Below, in pieces: positions 1 to 5,876 of a DNA stretch of 21,467 nt; positions within the stretch are counted from its first letter, which is position 1; each line of letters opens with the position of its first letter. A program made the position numbers and the translations under genes. The stretch spans positions 1 to 21,467 of the forward strand of contig CATXSD010000041.1 of assembly GCA_958402075.1 (NCBI GenBank), written 5' to 3'. This DNA comes from Mediterranea massiliensis. Its GTDB lineage: Bacteria > Bacteroidota > Bacteroidia > Bacteroidales > Bacteroidaceae. Below the pieces are notes generated by a model. That model was not told the DNA's origin. It made no database searches and saw only the letters and a list, made by a program, of their open reading frames with translations.

Positions 1-912
1 GAAGACGATGCAGTGGAAGACGATGTTGTCCTTGCCGATGAAGTGGATGAGGCGTGTCTCAGGGTCTTTCCACCACTTCTCCCACGAGTCGGGCAGCAAC
101 TGCTTGGTGTTGCTGATGTAGCCGATGGGGGCGTCGAACCACACGTAGAGCACCTTGCCCTCGGCGCCTTCTACGGGCACGGGGATACCCCAGTCCAGGT
201 CGCGGCTCACGGCGCGCGGCTGCAGACCCATGTCGAGCCACGACTTGCACTGGCCGTAGACGTTGGGACGCCATTCCTTGTGGTCTTCCAGAATCCACTT
301 GCGCAGCCAGCCTTCGTGCTTGTCCAGCGGGAGGTACCAGTGCTTGGTTTCCTTCATCACGGGCTTGCTGCCGCTGATGGCGCTCTTGGGGTTGATGAGC
401 TCCGTGGGGCTCAGCGTGGAGCCGCACTTCTCGCACTGGTCGCCATAGGCACCCTGGGCGTGGCAGCGGGGACATTCGCCGGTGATGTAGCGGTCGGCCA
501 GGAAGGTCTTGGCTTCCTCGTCGTAGTATTGCATGGAGGTCTTCTCAATGAATTCGCCCTTGTCGTAGAGCTTGCGGAAGAAGTCGGAAGCCGTCTGGTG
601 GTGTATCTCGGAGGTGGTGCGTCCGTAGACATCGAACGAGATGCCGAATTCCTTGAACGAGTCGCGGATCAGCGTGTGGTAGCGGTCTACGATGTCCTGC
701 GGCGTGCAGCCTTCCTTCTTGGCGCGGATGGTGATGGGTACACCGTGCTCGTCGCTTCCGCCGATGAAGATGACGTCTTCCTTCTTGAGGCGCAGGTAGC
801 GCACGTAGATGTCGGCGGGGACGTAGACGCCGGCCAGGTGTCCGATGTGGACGGGACCGTTGGCATAGGGCAGGGCCGATGTCACGGTAGTACGTTTGAA
901 CTTTTTCTCCAT
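1..912 (-). CDS. metG: Methionyl-tRNA synthetase, N-terminal part (runs off the window)
   Basis: This gene encodes cytoplasmic methionine--tRNA ligase, which charges tRNA-Met with methionine using ATP. The frame is open from the ATG at 912 to base 1, giving 304 residues; the 3' part, with the expected KMSKS loop and anticodon-binding domain, lies outside the window. Visible class I signatures are the HIGH motif at residues 22-25 (PVHIGHLAG), the GSDEHG motif near residue 53, and a zinc knuckle with cysteines at 147, 150, 160 and 163. Downstream come the conserved stretches NPKSAISG and FIGKDNIVFHC. Codon use is GC-rich and typical of a highly expressed gene, which also creates long spurious frames on the other strand. 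A clear promoter lies 37 bases upstream of the start. The identification is secure; only the missing C-terminus limits it. Confidence 0.97.
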   Translation of the reverse strand, partial: MEKKFKRTTVTSALPYANGPVHIGHLAGVYVPADIYVRYLRLKKEDVIFIGGSDEHGVPITIRAKKEGCTPQDIVDRYHTLIRDSFKEFGISFDVYGRTTSEIHHQTASDFFRKLYDKGEFIEKTSMQYYDEEAKTFLADRYITGECPRCHAQGAYGDQCEKCGSTLSPTELINPKSAISGSKPVMKETKHWYLPLDKHEGWLRKWILEDHKEWRPNVYGQCKSWLDMGLQPRAVSRDLDWGIPVPVEGAEGKVLYVWFDAPIGYISNTKQLLPDSWEKWWKDPETRLIHFIGKDNIVFHCIVF

Positions 913-948
913 ATTGTTGCTTCTCTTTATGTGACTGATAATATGCGG

Positions 949-979
949 CAAAGATAAGGTTTTTCCACCATTTTCCCAA
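949..979 (-). promoter_or_regulatory. Promoter of metG
   Basis: On the minus strand the sequence reads TATCTTTG (949-956), an exact match to the Bacteroidetes -7 box TAnnTTTG, with TTG 20 bases further upstream (977-979) as the -33 element. Transcription would start near 940-943, leaving a leader of about 30 bases before the metG ATG. This is a motif match only. Confidence 0.7.
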
Positions 980-999
980 TTCTTTCCAGTTTTGCCCTC

Positions 1000-1007
1000 T
1001 ATCTTTG
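1000..1007 (+). promoter_or_regulatory. Probable -7 box of the PepSY-like lipoprotein gene
   Basis: TATCTTTG on the plus strand matches the Bacteroidetes -7 consensus TAnnTTTG exactly. The expected -33 TTG is not clear at the usual spacing, so the promoter is weaker evidence than its metG neighbour. It would give a leader of about 95 bases before the ATG at 1111 and would make this a back-to-back divergent promoter region with metG. Confidence 0.5.
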
Positions 1008-1110
1008 CAACAGAAAACAATTCGATGGACGCGTGGCGATGAGGCTGGAGGCCTTTCATGCCTGGTTGGCCGGAGAAGAAAAAAAGAGAAGATTATAATT
1101 AAAATAGAGA

Positions 1111-1584
1111 ATGATTATGAAAGTAAGAAAATTGTTAGCGTTTCTCCCTATTTTGCTGGGAGTATGGATGTTGTCAAGTTGTGACGACGAAAAGAGAATC
1201 GATTTTGGCGATTTGCCCAATGAAGCCCGTTCTTTTATAGAGAGCTATTTCCCTGATGCCGACATTCTTTCCATCATTCAGGAGAAAGACGACGGACGGA
1301 AGGAATATCAGGTGAAGTTGTCCGACGGCACGGACATGGAGTTCGATGAAAGCGGGGCATGGACCAGCATTGAGTGCTATTTCAGTCCCTTGCCAGCTGG
1401 TATCCTGCCGGCAGCCGTACTCGACAAAGTCGAAGAACTGCATCCCGACGGCTATGTCAATGGAGTCGACAAGGAGTTGGGCGGCTATGTGGTAGAAGTG
1501 ACAGCAGTCGACGGCATTGACTGGGACATGCGCTTCAACACCCAGTTCGAATACGTGTCGCAGAGCCAGGACAGGCGCGATTGA
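1111..1584 (+). CDS. PepSY-like (DUF2874-type) lipoprotein
   Basis: This is a 157-residue exported lipoprotein. The N-terminus has a basic start, a hydrophobic core and a lipobox (MLSSC, Cys24), so signal peptidase II cleavage and lipid anchoring are expected. The rest has the two-unit pattern of Bacteroidetes PepSY-like (DUF2874) proteins: a segment beginning ARSFIESYFPDADI followed by a strand-rich KEYQVKLSDGTDMEFD piece, then a second half with YVNGVDKELGGYVVEV and WDMRFN. The family is periplasmic, and its precise function is not established; it is sometimes annotated as beta-lactamase-inhibitor-like. The gene stands alone, divergent from metG, with a terminator 27 bases past its stop. 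A second in-frame ATG at 1117 is an equally possible start. Family call is good; role is unknown. Confidence 0.85.
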   Translation: MIMKVRKLLAFLPILLGVWMLSSCDDEKRIDFGDLPNEARSFIESYFPDADILSIIQEKDDGRKEYQVKLSDGTDMEFDESGAWTSIECYFSPLPAGILPAAVLDKVEELHPDGYVNGVDKELGGYVVEVTAVDGIDWDMRFNTQFEYVSQSQDRRD

Positions 1585-1610
1585 TGGATTTTCGTCCGAT
1601 AGAAATAGAG

Positions 1611-1648
1611 AAAGGCTGTTTTCTTCATGGGAAAGCAGCCTTTTCTTG
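1611..1648 (+). terminator. Intrinsic terminator after the PepSY-like gene
   Basis: AAAGGCTG (1611-1618) pairs perfectly with CAGCCTTT (1636-1643), with a further TTTC/GAAA pairing inside, and the stem runs into TTTTCTTG. It lies between two convergent genes. On the other strand it is followed by only a moderately T-rich stretch, so it may also stop the minus-strand gene weakly. Confidence 0.75.
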
Positions 1649-1669
1649 TGGGGAAAACGATGCTTTCCG

Positions 1670-2278
1670 CTATTTGCGGTAGCCCTCCGTCATAAAGTTT
1701 ACTCCGTCATACGCATACTTATACGCATCGGCCATAACGACGGCTTCTGCGGAATCGTGTTCCTTCACATACGCATACAGATCGGCGAACTCCGCTTCCA
1801 ATGTCCGCGAACGGACGATGTTCGACCAGTAAAAGAACCAGAACTGAAAGCGATGCCCGATACGCAGTCGGGATAAACAGGTGAAAATCCCCTTCCGGCT
1901 TTCGCTGTCGGCAGACAATGCCTCGCCGACCAACTCTCTGAGATAGCTGGGGGCATCCGCATCCAACTCGCCGCCGATGCAAAGGTTTACCAGACGTTCG
2001 CAGTATTCATCCGTCGGTATTGCCTTTGCCATTTCCCCCAAAGCGTGTACATGCTTGTCGGCCCTGTCATAAAAAGGTGCTCCGTACTGATAGGTCGCGA
2101 TGAACTCCATCCAATTCTTGGGGAAAGCATCGAAAAAGACCCGTTGGTTGGCTGGTGAGCTCTCCTGCTGCCATGCGGCATAGGCCTGAGCCAACTTCGT
2201 TGTGTCGACAGCTACATACTGCGCTTTCGCATAAAGGGAAGTACACAATGCCAAATAGATTACAAATGACTTTTTCAT
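1670..2278 (-). CDS. Secreted protein of unknown function
   Basis: This is a 202-residue protein whose family I do not recognise. The start is clear: MKKSFVIYLALCTSLYAKAQ is a textbook Sec signal peptide with AKA/Q cleavage near residue 19 and no lipobox, so the product should be periplasmic or outer-membrane associated. The mature part is acidic and rich in aromatic residues (YQYGAPFYDRADKHVH, FQFWFFYWSNIV) and looks mainly alpha-helical. No catalytic motif is evident. The gene is monocistronic: it converges on the PepSY-like gene and has 173 bases of non-coding sequence upstream. Its GC content resembles that of the chromosome backbone rather than the AT-rich operon next to it. Confidence 0.75.
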   Translation of the reverse strand: MKKSFVIYLALCTSLYAKAQYVAVDTTKLAQAYAAWQQESSPANQRVFFDAFPKNWMEFIATYQYGAPFYDRADKHVHALGEMAKAIPTDEYCERLVNLCIGGELDADAPSYLRELVGEALSADSESRKGIFTCLSRLRIGHRFQFWFFYWSNIVRSRTLEAEFADLYAYVKEHDSAEAVVMADAYKYAYDGVNFMTEGYRK

Positions 2279-2388
2279 AATGGAAGTAGATTAGAATGTT
2301 TTGTGAGAAATATTCAACTTGTCATCACGTAATGAAGATTCAGTAAATAACTAATTACAGGATTCTTTGTTACGCTCAGAACGACAGA

Positions 2389-2419
2389 TCTAAAAAGAGA
2401 ATTCACAGATCAAATCTGT
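2389..2419 (-). terminator. Probable terminator of the LanC-like/GT/DUF5675 operon
   Basis: In the minus direction ACAGAT (2414-2419) pairs with ATCTGT (2405-2410) around a three-base loop, and is followed by GAATTCTCTTTTTAG, a U-rich stretch with five consecutive U. It lies 33 bases past the stop of the last operon gene. The stem is only six pairs, so strength is uncertain. Confidence 0.5.
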
Positions 2420-2451
2420 TTAATGCTATAATCAGACTTGTATTACGGGTA

Positions 2452-2991
2452 CTAATTGTTAATTGTTATTGTGATTCCACCGGATCCGTATTTATCTAAA
2501 AAATCGGTCAATGAATTTAAAGTTTTTCTACTGTTAGATACGGTATACTCATTAGTTGCAGGATTGTAGCTTCCACTTTCTCCAGGAAGCAAGCATCCTT
2601 CCGTATCTTCTCCGGTATTACCTGCATGAATTATGATTCCTGATCTTCCAGGAACATTCATAACTTCATAATAACCTGATTCACCATGATAGGTAGACGG
2701 CTTTATCTCATAAGTACCAGCTTGTATCGCAGTATCAGATCCAGGGATAGTACAGGAATCTTCATTTACGGCAGGCTCCAAAAATACTCCAGTCATACCT
2801 TCTACCACATTCCCATTTTCATCATAAGCCATTGCACCCCAATAGCTTAATGTAGAACTACTTCCCAGTCCAGAACGAGTTGTAGTTATAACAACTTTAT
2901 AATTACCATTTACCGCCTGTTGTCCCTTTTCATTGATGCTCGGCATTTCTTTTGCCAGTTCATCTAAATTTTTTTGCTTCAAAGTTTTCAT
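2452..2991 (-). CDS. DUF5675 protein with a RiPP-leader-like N-terminus
   Basis: This is a 179-residue protein in two parts. Residues 1-30 (MKTLKQKNLDELAKEMPSIN, then EKGQQAVNGN) look like a Bacteroidetes peptide leader of the L..L.KEM..I.E..Q....GG type, with GN where a double glycine would be expected. Residues ~31-170 match DUF5675: IQAGTYEI, then VPGRSGIIIHAGNTGEDTEG followed by CLLPG. The His122-x10-Cys133 pair in IHAGNT...EGC resembles the active-site spacing of YkuD L,D-transpeptidases; that comparison is my inference. There is no Sec signal or lipobox. I chose the ATG at 2991 because GGAAAG lies seven bases upstream and the leader then begins MKTLK; an in-frame ATG at 3006 abuts the stop of the preceding gene. 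It is the last gene of a three-gene operon. DUF5675 elsewhere is common near phage lysis genes and its activity is unproven. Confidence 0.8.
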   Translation of the reverse strand: MKTLKQKNLDELAKEMPSINEKGQQAVNGNYKVVITTTRSGLGSSSTLSYWGAMAYDENGNVVEGMTGVFLEPAVNEDSCTIPGSDTAIQAGTYEIKPSTYHGESGYYEVMNVPGRSGIIIHAGNTGEDTEGCLLPGESGSYNPATNEYTVSNSRKTLNSLTDFLDKYGSGGITITINN

Positions 2992-2998
2992 AACATGT

Positions 2999-3004
2999 CT
3001 TTCC
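2999..3004 (-). promoter_or_regulatory. Ribosome binding site that decides the DUF5675 start
   Basis: GGAAAG on the minus strand lies seven bases before the ATG at 2991. It falls inside the possible longer frame starting at 3006, so it favours the shorter, leader-like N-terminus. Confidence 0.45.
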
Positions 3005-3006
3005 AT

Positions 3007-4269
3007 TTAAGTTATACAATCAATGACTTCTTTATATAAAGAAACTGTTTGCTTTAGCATACGAATCTGTGTAAAGCGTTTTTCGTAAAGCTGACGTGCT
3101 CGTATTCCCAATCCTTTGCGAAAAACCTCATCTTCTATCAAGCGGATAATGTGTTTCACCATACCGTCTGTATCTACTTGCAAACCGGTTGGCTTGGAGA
3201 AGTGTACTCCTACTTTTAAAGCATCTATACCATCGGTGAACATTTCGTCCAGTCCGTCTACAGCAGTCGTGATGATTGGAAGTCCGAACATACACATTTC
3301 AATAGCAACGTAGCTACATTGTTCTTGAAGGGAAGCAATAATTCCCGCATCGCTTTGTTTATAATGTTCCTGCAATTCATTGAAGGTGATTCTGCCTAAA
3401 AAATGGACATTCAGTTCCTTTACTTTTTGTTGATAAGTTTTCCATGACTGAGGTGGCATATAACCTGCCACTTTCAGTTGAACATCATACCCGAGATCTT
3501 TTACTTTACGCAAAGCTGTTAGAATAAAGTCAAGCCCTTTACTTTGCGATATAAATCCGACATAAAGTAATGCAAATTTATGAGGTTTCTTAGAATAATT
3601 TTGAAGGACGGTAGATGTAGTAAGGTCCTGCATTCCGTTGGGAATAATGGCTATCCGCGATTCAGGTATTTGCATGATCTGTTGAAGAAAGTGGGCGGCA
3701 CAATGGGTGACACATATTACCTTGTCTGCTTCTGTATAGTATTGCCACTCACAATTGTTGGACAAGAACTTTTCAGGTTGGTAGTCTTCATTCCTTTTTC
3801 CATTAGCCAGTTCATATAATTGGTTGAAACGTATAAGATTGCTATTATAATAACTTTTCCATGGAATGCAGTGCAGGTGTGATACAATCCGGCAAGGTAT
3901 TTGTTCCCGTATTAATAGAGCAAGATCTATTAGGTTTACCGTATGCAGGTGGAGCAGGCAACGGTTCTTTCCTATAAACAGGTGGTGAATCAGCCGGAAT
4001 ACTTGTATGTTGTATTTCCGTAACCAGTATCTTTCTCTGATGATTTCCTGTTTTTGTTGTGGTATAGGGATCGTCATTTCCGTTACTCCATTCGTACATT
4101 CTTCCTGATGGAATATCAAATTTTTGTCATATCTCAATTGTATCCGATAAAGATGGATGTTTTTACATGATTTCAAGGCCTGTATAAGTTCCTCCATATA
4201 TCGGTTTACTCCGGACGTGTTTCCCGCATAGGTCATATCCATCAGATAAATATGGGTTATTTCGTTCAT
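3007..4269 (-). CDS. GT4-type glycosyltransferase (RiPP-cluster type)
   Basis: This is a 420-residue cytoplasmic glycosyltransferase of the GT-B/GT4 fold, predicted to move a sugar from an activated donor to an acceptor. The N-terminal acceptor domain opens with IYLMDMTYAGNTSGVNRYME, a glycine-containing loop typical of GT4 enzymes. The C-terminal donor domain has FALLYVGFISQSKGLDFILT and the E-x7-E nucleotide-sugar motif at Glu316 and Glu324 (EQCSYVAIE), followed by GLPIITTAVDGLDEMFTDG. It resembles the Bacteroidetes glycosyltransferases named TIGR04157 that accompany natural-product peptide cassettes; I could not test this against the model. The start at 4269 is chosen because the frame upstream overlaps the preceding gene and reads as non-protein. 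It begins 14 bases after the LanC-like stop, and its stop abuts the next gene, so the three are co-transcribed. The natural acceptor may be the DUF5675 protein. Confidence 0.85.
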   Translation of the reverse strand: MNEITHIYLMDMTYAGNTSGVNRYMEELIQALKSCKNIHLYRIQLRYDKNLIFHQEECTNGVTEMTIPIPQQKQEIIRERYWLRKYNIQVFRLIHHLFIGKNRCLLHLHTVNLIDLALLIREQIPCRIVSHLHCIPWKSYYNSNLIRFNQLYELANGKRNEDYQPEKFLSNNCEWQYYTEADKVICVTHCAAHFLQQIMQIPESRIAIIPNGMQDLTTSTVLQNYSKKPHKFALLYVGFISQSKGLDFILTALRKVKDLGYDVQLKVAGYMPPQSWKTYQQKVKELNVHFLGRITFNELQEHYKQSDAGIIASLQEQCSYVAIEMCMFGLPIITTAVDGLDEMFTDGIDALKVGVHFSKPTGLQVDTDGMVKHIIRLIEDEVFRKGLGIRARQLYEKRFTQIRMLKQTVSLYKEVIDCIT

Positions 4270-4283
4270 GATATTTGAGGGTA

Positions 4284-5291
4284 TTATAATAATGTGATAG
4301 AATTGTCCCGATGTGCCCAATATAGCAGCAGGCGGGCTATGCCGTATTGATAACCGGACATCAGGCAATTTTTTCCGATGCGGTTCACTATGTTAGTTTG
4401 CAACGTTTCCATCGTGGTTATTTCGAAAAAAGGCTTTTCAAGTTGGGTAATAAGTTTCGTATGGGTTTGAGAATAATATTTTAACACAGATAATGTATCT
4501 ATTGTTTGCGCCAGTGATAAAGGAATATGTTGTAAATTGGCAGTTCCTGCCTCCATGTTTTGCAATGCAACGTTTTCCCAATCCGCTATCTCTTCATGTC
4601 GAGCTAAGAGATACAAATAATGTCCTATGAATAGATTGGATACACTTTTCTCCACAGTGTAAAAAGATGTATAAGCGTCCACTGCATTGCGATAACTGTT
4701 TATCTTTATTTCGGGTAAACAATAACAAAGTGTTTGCAAATAAGCAATAACATAAGGAAGGTTTTCGCAAATAGAAATAATTTGCCTATTGTTTGTTCGA
4801 GTAAATAGTTGCTCTATCCATCTTGTGGCTACTTTCAGGAATGTATATAATAATCTTTCTGCTTGGTAAATGCCATGTCTGCTTAAGTCCTGAAAAAAGC
4901 AAATCATCCTGATGCATACCGTTACAGCCACCTGTTCTTTAGTCGCTTTTTCTACAATCCGATTCAGTATCGTTCCAAAGACTTCCTCAAAATCAGCTTC
5001 TACATACTGTTGCCTCATTAGGTAAAGTAACACATACCCTATACCTGACAATCCGTTTTCAAAACTTATATCTTCGTTTCGACTTAATAAAGCTTCCTGT
5101 AACAATTCATATGCTTGCTCTTCCAGATACTCATCGTGCAGTTTGTATGCCACATCAAACAGACACAAGGCAAATCCCGCTTTCCCATTATACAAACCGG
5201 TAGAGTTTACAGAATAGGCATTCAATAGGATGTAATCACACAATTTACGTACTACGTCCGTTTCCATTGCGAGAATATCATTGTTTTTCAT
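4284..5291 (-). CDS. Degenerate LanC-like (lanthionine cyclase fold) protein
   Basis: This is a 335-residue protein with the repeating glycine-rich helix pairs of the LanC alpha/alpha toroid: TGLYNGKAGFALCLFDVA (residues 31-48), FENGLSGIGYVLLYL (77-91) and a final CLMSGYQYGIARLLLYW (309-325). True LanC enzymes bind zinc through two cysteines and a histidine in GW.YG and C.G/CH motifs; none of those motifs is present, so cyclase activity is unlikely. It may instead bind a substrate or leader, as a scaffold. The start at 5291 is set by a promoter whose -7 box is at 5313-5320: an upstream extension to 5405 would lie mostly before the transcription start. It is the first gene of the operon. The sequence is AT-rich with codon use unlike the neighbouring acyl-CoA synthetase, suggesting acquisition. 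A LanC-like superfamily call is probable; function is unknown. Confidence 0.7.
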   Translation of the reverse strand: MKNNDILAMETDVVRKLCDYILLNAYSVNSTGLYNGKAGFALCLFDVAYKLHDEYLEEQAYELLQEALLSRNEDISFENGLSGIGYVLLYLMRQQYVEADFEEVFGTILNRIVEKATKEQVAVTVCIRMICFFQDLSRHGIYQAERLLYTFLKVATRWIEQLFTRTNNRQIISICENLPYVIAYLQTLCYCLPEIKINSYRNAVDAYTSFYTVEKSVSNLFIGHYLYLLARHEEIADWENVALQNMEAGTANLQHIPLSLAQTIDTLSVLKYYSQTHTKLITQLEKPFFEITTMETLQTNIVNRIGKNCLMSGYQYGIARLLLYWAHRDNSITLL

Positions 5292-5312
5292 GGCTCTTAA
5301 ACTATAATTTCT

Positions 5313-5343
5313 CAAATTTAGACAACAACATTGATTAAAGCAA
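5313..5343 (-). promoter_or_regulatory. Promoter of the LanC-like/GT/DUF5675 operon
   Basis: The minus strand reads TAAATTTG (5313-5320), an exact TAnnTTTG box, with TTG (5341-5343) exactly 20 bases upstream. Transcription would begin around 5304-5307, leaving about 15 bases before the ATG at 5291. This fixes the start of the LanC-like gene. Confidence 0.7.
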
Positions 5344-5465
5344 CATTTATTGGTTAATATCTCATAATTACAAGAAAGTATCATATGCACCTTGATAATC
5401 CTCACTCAAAAACTAAAGTAAGGGATCAATCCCCAACTCCGGTGGCACTTTCTGATATAAACTTT

Positions 5466-5553
5466 TCCGTTGCGGAATCACGAAGCGTAGCGTGACATTA
5501 CTAGAAAACAGGCGCTTTTTCCCCAGTTAGAGAAAATGATTTCTCCAACTGGG
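5466..5553. repeat. Cluster of perfect or near-perfect hairpins
   Basis: Three dyads follow one another: TTCCG-ttg-CGGAA (5466-5478), TCACG-N8-CGTGA (5479-5496), and a 14-base pair of arms CCCAGTTAGAGAAA (5522-5535) and TTTCTCCAACTGGG (5540-5553) with one mismatch and a four-base loop. No T-run follows on either strand, so they are not standard terminators. They lie between two divergent operons, where no terminator is needed. Confidence 0.75.
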
Positions 5554-5564
5554 CAGTTTGAACT

Positions 5565-5650
5565 CGCTAACTATGGACTTTAGAGCGCTAAAGTGGATAG
5601 TTAGCAGACCAAAGTAGATAGTTAGCGGGCTAAAGTTGATCGTTGGAGAA
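5565..5650. repeat. Three 21-bp tandem repeats preceded by an inverted copy
   Basis: Three direct units begin at 5588, 5609 and 5630, each CYAAAGTDGATMGTT followed by a variable tail, with exact 21-base spacing. A fourth unit is inverted at 5565-5583 (CGCTAACTATGGACTTTAG) and can pair with the first direct unit across an AGCG loop with two mismatches, forming an 18-base-pair hairpin. No spacer structure is present, so it is not a CRISPR array. Confidence 0.8.
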
Positions 5651-5669
5651 GCCGGGATAAACAAAAGAA

Positions 5670-5769
5670 AGCAGTTTGTCTGTTTCTGCCTTCACGCTTT
5701 CACAGGTGTACAAACTGCTGTCTATAAGTAGCTTCCCGTGAAAGATAGCGGTGAAAGCGTGAAGGCAGA
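5670..5769. repeat. Two interleaved perfect inverted repeats
   Basis: Arm pair A is AGCAGTTTGT (5670-5679) and ACAAACTGCT (5710-5719). Arm pair B is TCTGCCTTCACGCTTTCAC (5685-5703) and its perfect 19-base complement at 5751-5769. The order A1-B1-A2-B2 means both cannot form as simple nested hairpins; as RNA they would make a pseudoknot or alternative folds. The element ends 50 bases before the promoter of the acyl-CoA synthetase gene. Confidence 0.8.
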
Positions 5770-5813
5770 GAAGTTAAGCTGTGACGGGACTGAAGTTAAG
5801 CAGAAAGAGTGCT
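5770..5813. repeat. Two 22-bp direct repeats with a TTAAGC core
   Basis: GAAGTTAAGC occurs at 5770-5779 and 5792-5801, exactly 22 bases apart; both units end in a CT dinucleotide (5790-5791 and 5812-5813). The period and the TTAAGC core are the same as in the array at 9610-9740 on the other side of the operon. Confidence 0.55.
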
Positions 5814-5818
5814 GATAG

Positions 5819-5848
5819 TTGGCTATTTCGGTTTAATTATTAACTTTG
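5819..5848 (+). promoter_or_regulatory. Promoter of the acyl-CoA synthetase operon
   Basis: TAACTTTG (5841-5848) is an exact TAnnTTTG -7 box; TTGG (5819-5822) lies 18 bases upstream as the -33 element. Transcription would start near 5853-5857, giving a leader of about 20 bases before the ATG at 5877. Confidence 0.65.
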
Positions 5849-5876
5849 CGGATGAAACCAATAAAAACATGTGGTT

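Noticed and set aside
13..957. A 314-residue plus-strand open frame over metG
   Set aside because: The opposite strand encodes an unmistakable methionyl-tRNA synthetase; the plus frame has no recognisable features.
1025..1098. Two tiny frames (5 and 19 codons) upstream of the PepSY-like gene
   Set aside because: They have no ribosome binding site or conserved feature and lie in a purine-rich leader; chance is the simpler explanation.
4270..4368. A 33-residue N-terminal extension of the glycosyltransferase
   Set aside because: It overlaps the LanC-like gene's 3' end and reads as non-protein. The start at 4269 gives the normal GT4 N-terminus directly after the preceding stop.
5522..5553. Terminator hairpin CCCAGTTAGAGAAA / TTTCTCCAACTGGG
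   Set aside because: The stem is strong but neither strand has a T-run after it, and the flanking genes diverge from this point, so no transcript needs to end here.
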